Shown here: in pieces, positions 43,585 through 55,160 of the stretch
Position numbering within the stretch: the first letter of the stretch is position 1
How the letters are laid out: each line of letters opens with the position of its first letter
From: Trichodelitschia bisporula
Taxonomy: Eukaryota; Ascomycota; Dothideomycetes; Phaeotrichales; Phaeotrichaceae
Reading direction: 5' to 3'
NCBI GenBank assembly: GCA_010356995.1
Contig: ML996693.1
Location: forward strand, 930,001 to 994,000
Length of the DNA: 64,000 nt
Made by a program: the position numbers and the translations under genes
Notes under the pieces: generated by a model
The model's database searches: none
Told to the model about the DNA's origin: nothing
Seen by the model: the letters and a program-made list of their open reading frames with translations, nothing else

Positions 43585-45852
43585 AAGGCCTAAGGCCCGA
43601 TTCTCCCTTACTGCGTACCGTACGCGCGACTCCGCCGCCGCCGCTCCGCTGCGCAAGGGAAGTAGCCAGGTTCTCGAAACGCACCGCCGCCGCCATGGCA
43701 CACCCGCAGCCCGGCCGCTGCGAGCGCCGTAGTGGGGGGCCGACGGTGGGTGCGGCAAAAGGCTGTGTGGTACCTGCGGGCTGGCCGTGTGGTCGGCGGG
43801 ACGGGGGGTGGTTAGGGGGGCAACCGGGAAAAAGGCATGGGCGGTTGCGACGGGAACCTGAGGCGATCGTGAGTCGCTGGCCGATATCAAGAAACGCGGC
43901 CGCCGCGCGATATTGACCGTGTCTTCTGTTTGACTTCTTTCTCGGTTTCTCTCTCTTGCGCAATTGCAGCCTTTGTTTGTGGCCTTGAGATATCGAATCG
44001 TTGCGTGATGGGAAGGCTGCTCATTTCCGCAAGCGCCTGTTGCGTACTCGCACTCGACGTATCACACAGCGACTGCATCACTGCCCACAAGCACAACGGG
44101 CATCCAATCGTCGGGCACATATAAGAATCGCGCTGCAATATCACACCCAACTCGTCATAGATCCCGTGCACCCACCAATTCCCATCCCCAGAAAGCAAGC
44201 CTTACACACACACTCATTGCGATCATCGTCCATCGCCGTCGCGCATCAAACCCACCGCCACGCAAAAAGCCAAGCCGTCGCACCTTCCCTGCCATCAGCA
44301 CCTCAAGTCAGGCACCCACCACCGCCATCCCCAGTCCTCCACTTCAAAAGTCTAAAAACACCATGGCCCTGCTGCAGTAGACACTCCATTTTAATCCTTC
44401 AATCCCGTCCATATCCCTCCCGCCCCGACTCACATCCCAGCTTCAGCCCTGCCACTCCCTCACGGTTCCGGTCCCCAGTTCTCAAGCGGCCAGGGAACCA
44501 CGGATCGAGCCCGCCCGCCTGCGGACCCACCGCGTCCGTTGCGGTTCCCAGCGGTTGAGACGTTGGTGCACCCGCGTAGGGAGGCCGTGGAACGAGCGGG
44601 ACCAAACACCGACGTCGTGCTGCCGTCGTGGGATCCGCAATGGGAAGCTTCCGCTGCAAAGTTGATACTTAATATCCCCACTTCCCTCCCATCCAGCCCA
44701 CTCCCGCAGTGAGTACGATTCCGCGCCCGTCCGCAAAGCAACGGATTGGCGATGCTCGCGGGCGGGCTGATTGCTTGACGTCGCGCGAACCTCATTCTTT
44801 CTCCATATTCCTTCCCGCACTGTTACGAGCAGCCAAGAAGCCCGAGCCCCACCTTCCCCACTGCACTTTCCGCCGTCGCATGTGGTCTGAAGTGGCTGCC
44901 GTTGCGTGCGCTGGTTTCACGGTACGGTACGGCGGTCTCACGGGCCACACCGGCGCGAGAGCGGAGAACCGTTGCGTAAGGCTCCCGGACGCAGCTCCGC
45001 TTTACATCAGTGCGTGGCAATATCGTGATGAGGGGGGGATGATCGGCATGCTCGTTGTCGTTCTAGTAACTCCACGACCAAGAATATGCGTAAGTTCACG
45101 GCCAAGAGTGCTCGTTGTTTTCCCCTCAAAGCTTGTTGTTGCGTTTGCGTGATGGGAACCGCCTGGGCGGTTGGCGTGGGACTGTAATCTCCGCTGTTTT
45201 GGGCCCTGGGCTTCGGGATGAGGTAAGGAAGGAGGATGGAACGGTGAGTGCGTTTGTGGAGGATGAAGAGAGAAGCGTTTCTGTCTGGCGGCTGCTTGAC
45301 GTTTGATGATTGAGAGTTTGATTGTTTGACAGAGGGCATGTCTGTGTCGTCGCGGTGACGGCTCCGGAATAGGCTCGGCTGTCTCGCTCCTGTTGCTCCC
45401 GCATAGGTTGGCGGATGGCCAGTTCTTTCACATGTTCAAACATGCTGTTTTGCTTGCATGAACGTCGATGATATCATGTCCCAGACACCGTTTTAGCCTT
45501 CAAGGTCTGACGTCGTTCTGACGTCTCTCTGCCATAACTATATCCACGGCCTGAAGAATGGCCTGCGCCAATTCTAGACGGCATAAAGGCCGGGGATAGA
45601 CAGCACGGTGTAGGTCGAGATCCATCTCTGTTCGACATGTAGGAAGCAAGTCCGAGTGGTAATCTGTTAAGCCTTTAAGGTCAGCCTCTACCCCTCCCTT
45701 CACGACGATAGGGCTCTAGCTTGTGGGAATTCAGTATCGTGAGTTTGTCGAAGCCTAGGGTGACTTGTCTCAGTACTGAATATCAATATCTCGGCCCGCT
45801 TCATCACCACGCTCCATCGTGATACTCCTCTCAGTCACCGATCTCCCGATAC

Positions 45853-45880
45853 CACGTGCATTAACCCTAACCCTAATCCC
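45853..45880 (+). promoter_or_regulatory. CACGTG box and telobox
   Basis: CACGTG (45853-45858) is followed seven bases later by CCCTAACCCTAA (45865-45876), two telomere-type repeats in TTAACCCTAACCCTAATC context. In fungi and plants such teloboxes sit in promoters of ribosome-biogenesis genes. A GTAAGT donor at about 45935 and an AG acceptor near 46000 follow. No protein-coding target is visible downstream. Confidence 0.5.
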
Positions 45881-47523
45881 CCTTTCGAGCTCCCCCACGG
45901 TTCCTTCCAGTCTTGCCATCGGTCATTTCCCTAGGTAAGTACGTTCCTTCCAGAAACACCAATGATCCTTCCTCAGTTCACATCAACTGTTCAACTCCAG
46001 GCTTTATAACGTGCATCGTCCCTACAAAATCACAACTCAAGTAAGCTACACCATATGTCGGCACGAGTTCTATACAACTAAAAGAGGTACATAGCATCAT
46101 AAACCAGAGCGCGTGCAAGAACACCACAAGGCTCGAAGCAAGCCTTGCCGGGGCCGATCATCGCTTAGGCAGAAGCTCAGACCGAGAGCCACCCTCACAT
46201 GTCACAGCCGTCCCACCCACAAATCCGCCTCAGCGAGACGGCCACGACTTTCCCACGCAGCCGTTAGCCCCCCGGCCCGACCCCGCGCGCATTTCGCCAC
46301 TCGAATATTTAATCCCCCCCCCCCTCCCCCACACTTCGCATCACCAGTTCTCCGCGCCCGCGCTTGCTTTTGTCTTCCGTACGTCTTCCTTCGCACATCC
46401 GGCACCGCTGCGCTCTCTCTCTAACCGCTGTAGTTTTCGGGCCCGTACGGAGTGCGGCTTTGAGGAGATGGCGGTGGTGAAGTGCGCGAGGATGGGTTGA
46501 GGTGTGTTGCCTGGCCCGGCTGCGGTGTGGACGGGAACTCACAGTTCGGTGAAGCAGGCCGCTCGCTGCGCTTCGCTGTGTTTCGGGCGATGGCCTCGAC
46601 GGATGTGGATGCCGATGCAGCCAGCGGTACACGACTGATGGCCGACCCCGCATCTGCGGCCAGGGTTCGCGGCGGCAAAAGCAAGCAGCCGACGGGCTGG
46701 ACCGCTTGACTGCGCGTTCCAGAACGTCGACATTGAACACCGCCCGCTTGATGTCCGGTCGGCGTCGCGAATACGTCCATGTTCAGTGCGCAGGGCAAGT
46801 CGGCGGGATGGGTTGAGGTCCCTCTGCGAAAGCGGCCGGGAGGGCCAAGGGCCATCCAAAAAAAGTGTAACCGTCCTTTCCGGGCCTATGCTGTGTGGTA
46901 CGCACATGCTATGGGCAGGGGACGGCCATGGATTTTTGGGTGGCTCTTGGGGGGCTTGTGGATGGAGCGGGGACATAAAGCGGGCTTCTTGTGGGCCGCG
47001 AAGGAAGATAAAAGTATGCGCGTGTGCGGAGAGCTGATTACCGGAACGGAGTGGAGGAGATAGCAAGAAATGGACGTGAAATACATGGTGATGAGGCTGA
47101 CCTTCGAGGTTCGCTAGACGAGTGACTGCTTGACATGTCTTCGTCTGAGACAGCGAGTGGATCGTTGGAGTGGTGAGGCTGGGCCTGGGGGGTCCAATAG
47201 TGGTTTTTGATAGAGGGAGTTTGTTGGGACTCTTCGATGATCGGTGAAGCGATGGGAGGGCGTGCTCTCATATCTTATTCAACACATCCTCACTGCTCAA
47301 GTTGCTACTATTGGTGACAGTCATGGCCATCCTACATTAAGATTACTGCCTTGCATGATGTACATGTGCCCACATCGTCGATGTGACCCGTTACCCGCGC
47401 CAGCCCCCCTATCACCGCGGCTCCCCAAACACAATCTGCACCACCTCATCCAACAACGAGAATACCAGATGCGAACTATCCTCATTAGCATCTTACCCAC
47501 ATGAAACCCAAAGGAGGGAAAAC

Positions 47524-50500
47524 TCACTTCAACCGCCGGTTATTAACCAACGCAACCACCCTCCTCGCCGCAGCTTGCCCATTCCCCCTCCCCACCACAC
47601 TCCCCACAAGCTCCGGCACCAGCGCGACAAGTACCACCGCAGCCTCCTGCTTCGTACGTGCCTTCTCCGCCGCTGTCCGCGGCGTCTTCTCCACCTTCAC
47701 TCCGTCTTTCTTCTCGCCCGCCACCAAGCCGGCAATCATGTCCAAGAGCTTTGCAATCCCCTCCTCACACAGCACACTCCGTGCCCCTTCACGCACTTTG
47801 CGCTCCACCGTCCCGCCTAACAGTTTCTGCAACACCATGACGACGGCCCGCCCCCGCAGCCAATTGTTTGAGCGATTCAGCTCAAACGCTTCAAGGAAAA
47901 GATCACATATCGGCTTCACAAACGGCTCCAGCTCGCGTGCCGCATCCAGAGCCCTAAGCTCAGCTTCCGCCTCCGCCTCCGCCGTCAGAACCTTAGTATC
48001 CAACGGCGCCCCCGCCGCCCCGCTCCCTTGGGGGCCAGCAGCAAGCTGCGTCGTCGCAACAGAGATCAGATTCTGCCCCGCCAGACTCAACTGATCCAGC
48101 ACAGGAATATTCCCCAAAAAGTCTTCCATCCCATCCGTCACACTATTATATATCCTGGTGACAAAATCGCGCTCCTCGACGCGGGCACCCACGCCCGCCC
48201 CCGCGGCGCTGGGCACGGCTTGTTGGCTGAGGAAGGCCCGGACGTCGCGGCTCCGGCATAATGCGGGTTCTTTGAGTAATTCGCGGAGGTAGCCTTCGAG
48301 GGCTGTGCGGCGCTTGGCCATGACGTCTTTTTGGAGACCGAGCCCGATTTGCCTTCGCGGGAAATCGAGATTCCGGACGAGGGGGAAGAGGGTTCGCAGG
48401 CGCTTGTGCAGGGCGTGGAATTCGGAGTAGCGCCGCGCGACGGCCCAGGTTGCGGCGGGGATGTGGGAGCTGGCGGTGCGGTGGACTTCGATTACGTCTG
48501 CGGGGTGTTAGGGGGAAGNNNNNNNNNNNNNNNNNNNNNNNNNNNNNNGGACGTACATAGTGCGAATTCCTTGCCGTCTTCCTCTTTACCGACTGTGATG
48601 GCGGGGATGGAGATGGTGGCCCGGCCGTATAGGCTGTTATCGCTCTCCTGCACAATGTACTGCTGGCGCTGCAACTCCTTGCGATTAATCTCGCGCTGCA
48701 AGCTCGCCTTGCTCTTCCTCAATATGCGTAGCTCAGCCGCATTATTCGTCAACTCCGCTTTTCGCGTCAAGGAATCCACAATCCTTTCCTGCGTCACCAG
48801 TTTCTCGATATCGAGGGTGAGCGCATCGATCGCCTCCGCGAGACCCAGGTCCCCAGGCGCCGCCTCGTGGATGTCATCCTCGGAGGCGCCGCCCGGCTCG
48901 GCGTCTGAATCCTCCCTCTCGTCTTCGAGAAATTTTTCTTCTTCGCCGAATAGGTCGTCTTTGAACACCACGCTTCGCCCTGGTGCGCCGACTAGGCCTA
49001 GGGATGCGATGCTGGGTTTCTCACGTGAGCGCGAGGACCCCGTCGCCCCTTGGGCTGGGGATCCGATTCGGGGGGGCAGCTCGAGGGAAGACCGCATGGA
49101 ATCGGGCTCGATGGGACTGAACAAAGCGTCGCGGTCTGGGGCTTGGTGCATTATGTCTGTGAGTGCGGCTTGCATTGCGTCGACGACGTGCGGGTCGTTA
49201 CCCTGCGGAGCAGGCACAGGAACACCACCATCACCATCCGAGTCCAGACTCGCGGTACTCCGCGCAAGCGGCTCATCCACATCATCGTCAAACAGCGGCG
49301 CGCGGCCATTATCCAGACTGCGCCGCGGGGGCTCGTCGCTCTTCACGAAGGCTTTGAGGTCCGACGAGGAGAGCGCGGAGCGCCTCAGGTCCGTCGGTTT
49401 CTTGAGCAGGTCCGTGGCGGCGCGGGGGGGTAGGGCGGGCTTATGCATGCGCGGCGGCGGTTCTGGGTCTGAGGCGGGAAGATCAGGGGAGGGGGCTGAT
49501 TCCTCGGATGCCAGGAGCTTGAACCATTGGGTTGTGTGCTTGAAGGTTTCGAAGTGCGGGTCGCGCATTTCTTCGTATGCGGCGGTTTGGGCGCGGAGGA
49601 CGGATTTGCGCGCCGCTTGGTACTGCGCGTTCGTGGCGCGGCTGCCGGCGCGCAGGAAGGTGCGCACTGCTTCACGGGCTAGGGGGGAGATTTTGATTTC
49701 CGGTTGCGAGAGGTAGGCTTCGTTGATCTGGGCTATGTCGGCGCGGTCTTGTTCCGTCCACATCGGGGTGGTGGGGAAGTCGGCGGATTCGGATTCGTCG
49801 GCGTCGTCTTCGAGGGGGTTGCGGAAGCCGTCGACTACGATCCAGAATTGCACGAGCCGCATTAGGTGCTGTCGGTCCATATAGTCCATGAAGCAGGAGA
49901 GCCCGGAGGCTGTGTAGAGGACTTCTCTGAGGGTTGCGTTTTCGAGCTTCGAGGCGCGGCGGGGGCCGGAGGGGGGGGCTCGCTTTGCTGGAGCTCCGCC
50001 TGCGCCGAGTTGGGATATGCGCTGGTCGAGGATGCGTTTTGCGGCCTCTAGCCTTCGTAGGAAGAGCGGGTCTTGTCCCTCGACGGCGGACTCCTTGCGC
50101 AGCTGGGCGGCGACTTCGGAGCGGAAGCGCCGCGCGTCGGAGAGGTTGTTGCAGGCGCGGATCGAGCGGATGAAGCGTTCGAACTTGCGCTCATTGTCCT
50201 GCGGCGTGAGCTTCGGAAAGGGGGCCGGGCGGATAGACCGCGGCGACGAGGGCGCATGCTCATCGAGCGCAGCGCGCAGCTTCCGGACCGTCTTGCGTTC
50301 CTGCAAGAGACTCTTGCCATAGGTAACAATGAGCTGATTCCAAGTATCCGGATCCGACAGCGTCTGTATAAGCGGGAACAGCACCGCACAACTCACAATC
50401 TCCTTAACCAGCACCGAAACCGCCGGACTCGTGCTCATCTCCCCCGGCATCAACCGCTGCAGCAATCTCACCACAATCCCCCGAATATACTGCTGCTCCA

Positions 50501-51170
50501 CGCTCCTCGTATCCGCAAACGCCAGTGGCACAGCAGCATGCAGTTTCCCCGCCCGAAACCTCCCCGCAACAACCAAATCCAGCTCCTCCCCCTCTGTGAA
50601 ATTCCTGCTCAAACTCCTCCCCTTAACCGCCCTCTCCGCCTCGTAGAAATTTCCCAAGTGCGCCGTGAGCATCGGCACCACCCGCGCAACCGCCACGCCC
50701 ACGATGTCCAGCCCCGACACCCGGCCGATGACGTCCGCGGCCACGACGCGGATCGCGCGGTCCACCTCGTTCACAAACACCGGCCGCGAGCTAATCGCCC
50801 CAAACCAGCTCCCCACAAACTCCCCCTCTATCCCCTTCAACAGCCTATCCAGCGCGGCCCCCACGGCCGGCGCATCCGCACACAGCGGCGCAGGCACGTA
50901 CGCAGCGCGGGCGGCGAGCGCCTCCGTCTCCGCCTTCCAGAGCGCAGGGCGCACGAACGCCGCACCGCGGGGCCCATAATCCTTGACCGGCTCGGGGGGT
51001 GCGCGGGCGGTCGTGAGAAGCGTGTAGAGGAAGCCGAGGACGACGGCGAGACAGCCGGCGATGAAGGCGTAAGGGAGGAAGCGCAGGGAGGGGAGATAGT
51101 GCGTGGCGTAGCCCCAGGCGATGAAGGCGGTTAGGGCGGCGAGGAGGACATCGCGGCGGGTTAGTTCCAT
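47524..51170 (-). CDS. mdm1: Mdm1-type sorting nexin (PXA-RGS-PX-Nexin_C)
   Basis: Mdm1 / SNX13-14 proteins tether the ER to the vacuole or lipid droplets. Exon 1 is 51170-48557, the intron is 48556-48498 (containing the N run 48519-48548), and exon 2 is 48497-47524, giving 1195 aa. Two N-terminal transmembrane helices (LLAALTAFIAWGYATHYLPS; FIAGCLAVVLGFLYTLLTT) anchor it in the ER. The PXA domain follows (AALDRLLKGIEGEFVGSWFG). An RGS-like domain (LREVLYTASGLSCFMDYMDR, QFWIVVDGFRN) comes next. After a long acidic linker, a coiled coil precedes the PX domain (YGRATISIPAITV; WAVARRYSEFHALHKRLRTL; FPRRQIG). The C-terminal nexin domain ends the protein. The splice joins EFAL-Y-VIEVHRT in frame, so donor and acceptor are certain despite the gap. 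The frame extends upstream of MELTRRDV to 51482, but that part looks like leader. Confidence 0.95.
48519..48548. other. Assembly gap (30 N)
   Basis: Undetermined bases inside the only intron of the Mdm1 gene. Confidence 1.
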
Positions 51171-51485
51171 AGTACGCGGACCGGAGGATGCAGGGCGCGG
51201 GGGAGGGGCATGGTGGTGTTCGGGGCGGGATGGGGGTGAGGTGTGGGCGTCGGGGGTTGTGGTTGTGATGGGGTGTGGCGGTTGCGTCGGCGGGCATTTG
51301 GCTAGCCTTGGTACCCGTAGCGCGGGCTGGGGTGCGAGGGCGGCATGTGCTGCTGAAAGTTGCTTTGATATTGGAGATTTGGGCCAGAAAGAAGGCATAC
51401 AAGCCTGTCTAACCGAGTCCGAGCAGATGCAAATATTTTTGACAGTTGTATGTACACGGTGGCACACCCCAATGGCATGCAACTT
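51171..51485. promoter_or_regulatory. Mdm1 upstream region
   Basis: A short spacer between two minus-strand genes; it must contain the Mdm1 promoter and leader. Confidence 0.45.
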
Positions 51486-52610
51486 CTACCACCTTTTCTC
51501 CCCTTCATCAAAATCCTTTCCCTGCCGCTCCCTCTCAATCCGCTTGTTAAACTCCCTCTGCGCCTCCGCCTTTGCCAATTGCCTCTCCTCCTCCGTCTTC
51601 TCAAAGCTAAAACTATCCCACGGCTGCTTCTCCCCTGTCGCCTCCGGCTTCTGCCACCTTGCCTGGCTCCCGCTCTGTCCACCCCCTCCAGCCTGCCTCC
51701 GGATTCTCTCCCACGCCGACCCCGACGGGCCATCATCCCGCTGCGGACTCGTCTCTCCCTCGCTGCTATACGTCTCCGAAAACCCCTTCGGCTGCTGCGC
51801 CACCTTGTCAATACTAAACGTGCTCCGCGCTGTCGCATCGTCGTCCTGCCTTGCCCGCTGCCGCCCCTCATACCCCCTCGCCTGCGCATCATCCATCAGC
51901 CCCGAATCCGCCTCCACTCGCGCCTGCGGGGACATATCATCATCACTATCATCCGCCCGGCGGGGCGCATTCCATGCCTTCGCCTCTCTAGGCTGTTCCC
52001 GGGCCGGCTGTTGCGCCTCGGGCACCGTCTGCCCGCGCTGCGCCCCACGCTCCTTCGCATATTGCTCTATCGATTTTCTGAAATCCGCAAGCCGCTCATC
52101 GGTAGCCACGTTAACGGCCAGTCGGGCGCTGGCGCTAATATCCGTGAGGAAGAAGCCGAGGAACAGGCCCGCGGCGCCGTAGGACGTGTACCGCAGGGCG
52201 TGGACGAGGTTATGCGATGCCTGGCCGCGCAGACCGAACACGTTGTCCGGATTGAATTGTTCGGGCTTGGGCTGCCAGTACGGAAAGCGGTACGTCGCGC
52301 GCGTGGTGTAGGCTCTGTAAACGCCGCCCGCGAGCCCGATGAAGCTCCCTACGGAAGTAGTCCGGTTCGCAGACGCGACGTGGGTTGCGAAGGCTTGCGC
52401 TTCGGTGGGGGTCATGGAGCGGCGCATGAGGCGCTCGGCGTTGGCCTTGTTGTGCTCGATGACTTGCTTGAGACGGGCATTTGTGCGGCCGGTGAGGAGG
52501 CCGATGAGGGGGAGGGGTTTGGGGAGGGCGGAGAAGTCGATGGCTGAGGAGGGGGATGTTGTTGAGAAGTCGTCTGTTGACGGGGGGGGTGAGATGTCTT
52601 CGAGGACCAT
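51486..52610 (-). CDS. Unknown two-TM protein with charged C-terminal tail
   Basis: I do not recognise this single-exon, 374 aa protein. It has an N-terminal PLPLIGLLTGRTNARLKQVI segment, then two hydrophobic segments: SVGSFIGLAGGVYRAYTT near residue 75 and RYTSYGAAGLFLGFFLTDIS near residue 125. The GxxxG-like glycines in both suggest tight helix packing, as seen in small mitochondrial inner-membrane proteins. The C-terminal half is disordered, Gln/Arg/Asp-rich, and ends in a charged helix (EKTEEERQLAKAEAQREFNK). The frame opens further upstream to 52736, but MVLEDISPP at 52610 is the more natural start. It lies upstream of Mdm1 on the same strand. Location in mitochondria is inference only. 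Confidence 0.8.
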   Translation of the reverse strand: MVLEDISPPPSTDDFSTTSPSSAIDFSALPKPLPLIGLLTGRTNARLKQVIEHNKANAERLMRRSMTPTEAQAFATHVASANRTTSVGSFIGLAGGVYRAYTTRATYRFPYWQPKPEQFNPDNVFGLRGQASHNLVHALRYTSYGAAGLFLGFFLTDISASARLAVNVATDERLADFRKSIEQYAKERGAQRGQTVPEAQQPAREQPREAKAWNAPRRADDSDDDMSPQARVEADSGLMDDAQARGYEGRQRARQDDDATARSTFSIDKVAQQPKGFSETYSSEGETSPQRDDGPSGSAWERIRRQAGGGGQSGSQARWQKPEATGEKQPWDSFSFEKTEEERQLAKAEAQREFNKRIERERQGKDFDEGEKRW

Positions 52611-54280
52611 GGCTGCGGGGTGGTTGTGATGGTGGAGGATTTGAACGGGCAGAGCTTTGAAGCTGTGGACGTCATACGAAGACAGTGGCGTGCCGCCTCG
52701 ACTTGGCGCCCGGCCCGGCCGAGTTTTCTTGGGCAACGCCCGTTCCGAACTTCGAGTGACAACATCTCAACCTCAAAGTTTTCCAGCCTCAAAAGCGCTG
52801 ATTTTGGTCCTGCAACTTGATTCACCTCATTCCAGCTTATGCTATCTGCTAACAGACTCGCTTTGGATGGTGTCATGTCAGGTATTGGAGTCAGCTCCGC
52901 GGACGAGCACATCGCAGGTAAGAGCAGTGTTTTCAGGAGTCTATCAGACTGATTGAGGTACTTCAGTCAGGCGTGGAGTCTAACGGCGACTTCTCCAACC
53001 TCTCCGATACTAAGTGTGCAAACCTTCCATGGAACCTAGCTCTTGGACGTCTAGACAATCCGAGCAGACCACCGTATCGCTTGCCGACTGATCCTCTTAC
53101 ACTTATAGAAAGCTTATCAAGTGACCATATGCTGAGATTTAAGTGTTGCAGCTATCGGTGAAGCACTGGAGAGTAATATTGGTGCCAACTCCGAAGCCTT
53201 TGATGAGCCGTGTGACTCCAGCGCCTCATATAAGGCTTCGGATATGGCACCAGTACTACTCTCCAATGCTTCAGTGGCAGCTCCAACACTTGTGATTCTA
53301 CACCATATCCGAAGACAACATGATGGCCTAGACGCTCAACCACTCCGAGGCTTAAGTTTTAAACAGTGCAACGCCTTTCTGAGAGTTCAACAGCCCTATG
53401 GACCCGGACAGCACGTTCGAATTTTGCGGGAGTTGACTAGCAGGCATTAAGGTGCTCTCCGATGCCAACGTCGGAGGGCGTGTGTGGTGGATGTCGACAC
53501 ACTCATCGTTCAACTGTTGGCCGCCTTGACGAGCAAAGCCACACCATGCTGGTGGACGCAAATACGGGGTCAGGTTCCAGAGATGGAGTTACCGAGCGCT
53601 AAGTACACTTGACTGGAGGCACTCAAAAGGGGCTGCAGTTTGAAAGGGCCCGAAATGCCTTCACGACACAGGGTGACCTCTGGGCCCCATCGGCTCATGT
53701 TGTAGATTTGGAGGAGGTCAACATGCCCAGCAATGGGCCTATCGTCGGAGGCTCGAAGACATCTTCGAAACCGCCCGTTGCGCCCGTGTGCCGTGTGTTT
53801 CTTGACACAGCCTTCTAGGGGAGTTGGCCGAACGGGCTGTTTGAGACTGGAAGCGACAGGATGTGTATTGGTAGTTGGAAGTCTCAAGCAGCAAGTCGAT
53901 ACCGGCTTGTTGATCGCTATAAAGCTACGCCTAGAACTAGAAAGAGCCGTGCTTATATTGGCCTAAATGCACCATTGCTTCCCGCCGCTCCACTAGTCAT
54001 CCAAGACTCCCAAGAGTCTCTCTATCAAAGCCACCCCGCTCGTCCAGCCTTGCCCCTCCCACCCCCCCCCCTCCCTCCCTGCCTCGGGCCAAGCCCCGCA
54101 AGCCTCGCGCCGAAGCACGTCATGCCCCCAGCAGCGCGCCTCAGGGTCCAGCAAAAAGCGCAACACCTAAAATCGAGAAAGAAAGATCGGCTAGCTCGCC
54201 TCAACCCTCTTTTTTCCCCTATATCACCTCAAAACTCCCCCTCACTCCTTCACCTACATCCACCGCAGTACATCGCAACA
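52611..54280. other. Gene-poor spacer with inverted repeat
   Basis: It contains the 49-bp inverted repeat at 53159-53273 and a protein-like but isolated 105-codon minus-strand frame at 53887-53570. The rest has no supported content. The right end is the CT-rich APS kinase promoter. Confidence 0.5.
53159..53273. repeat. ~49-bp imperfect inverted repeat
   Basis: The arms 53159-53207 and 53225-53273 are reverse complements with about eight mismatches, separated by 17 bp. Both contain GAAGCA-TGGAGAGTA, TGGTGCCA and TCCGAAGCCTT. Weaker pairing continues a few bases outward. It would form a long hairpin RNA if transcribed, or be a decayed MITE-like element. Confidence 0.85.
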
Positions 54281-54991
54281 ATGGCCACCAAAGCAACGTA
54301 CGCCCTCATCCCCTCATCCCCCCGCACTCGCGCTCGCTACGCTCGCTAACCCCACCACAGCAACATAACCTGGCACCCAACCCTCTCCCGCGCCGAGCGC
54401 GCCGCCCTGCGCAAACAACGCGGGTACACAATCTGGTTCACCGGGCTCTCGGCAAGCGGGAAATCCACCATCGCCACCGCGCTCGAACAAACCCTCCTGC
54501 AGCGCGGGTTGGCCGCCTACCTCCTCGACGGAGACAACGTGCGCTTCGGCCTGAACAAGAACCTAGGTTTCAGCCCCGAAGATCGCAGTGAAAACATCCG
54601 GCGCGTGGCCGAGGTGGCCAAATTGTTTGCTGATTCTGCGACGATAACTCTGGCGAGTTTTATCAGCCCGTATAAGGCGGACAGGGCGCTGGCGCGGGAG
54701 TTGCATGCGGCGAAGGGACCGCATGCGGATGATAAGGAGGGGTTGCCGTTTGTGGAGGTTTTTGTGGATGTACCCGTTGAGGTCGCCGAGAAGAGAGATC
54801 CGAAGGGGTTGTATAAGAAGGCGAGGGAGGGGGTGATAAAGGAGTTTACGGGGGTTAGTGCGCCGTATGAGGCGCCTGAGAGTCCAGAGGTGCATATTAA
54901 GGGCGCGGAGGTTAGTGTTGAGGAGGCGGTGGCGAGTATTGTGAATTACCTTGAGGGGAGGGGGTTGTTGCAGGCGCCAACGGAGAGTTGA
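54281..54991 (+). CDS. MET14: Adenylylsulfate (APS) kinase
   Basis: It phosphorylates adenosine 5'-phosphosulfate to PAPS in sulfate assimilation, in the cytosol. The exons are 54281-54297 (17 nt) and 54361-54991, with a 63 nt intron, giving 215 aa, the usual length. Motifs are the family start [20 protein letters not shown], the P loop [60 protein letters not shown] and [20 protein letters not shown]. The short first exon is required to reach the conserved N terminus. Convergent with VMA5. Confidence 0.96.
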
Positions 54992-55160
54992 GTCGGTTGA
55001 GCTTGGTTGGGGATCTGGGCATGGCATTGGGAGGAATTGCATCACTGAGAAGTGCACACCTCAGAGCCATGGAGGCAGTCCTTCATGGCAATAGAGATTA
55101 CGGCTAGCCCTGACGGAGCACGCATTAGGTATGACATTACATCTGAAAATGCCGCTACCG

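Larger units (their letters stand above)
41963..47523. other. 5.5 kb gene desert
   Basis: No open frame in this stretch has convincing protein content. It starts with the kelch-like gene's promoter and a CT-rich leader (GA-rich tract at 42595-42655 on the plus strand). It contains a 21-bp inverted repeat at 43506-43584, a CACGTG/telobox cluster at 45853-45876 and, directly after it, GT-AG-bounded sequence that could be a spliced noncoding transcript. Two minus-strand frames (45703-45500 and 46855-46421) were considered and not accepted. Confidence 0.55.

Noticed and set aside
43352-43963. 203-codon minus-strand ORF
   Set aside because: It spans the inverted repeat and GC-rich filler; overlapping frames are equally long and none looks like a protein.
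45500-45703. 67-codon minus-strand ORF
   Set aside because: Composition is protein-like, but it is short, isolated and lacks splice or family evidence.
46421-46855. 144-codon minus-strand ORF with some protein-like segments
   Set aside because: A second frame (46740-46309) overlaps it and looks equally plausible in part; without a conserved motif neither can be supported.
48146-48655. 169-codon minus-strand ORF across the gap
   Set aside because: It is another frame over the Mdm1 PX-domain exon and the N run.
53570-53887. 105-codon minus-strand ORF next to the long inverted repeat
   Set aside because: The C-terminal half looks like a protein fragment, but no family is recognisable and flanking frames are broken.
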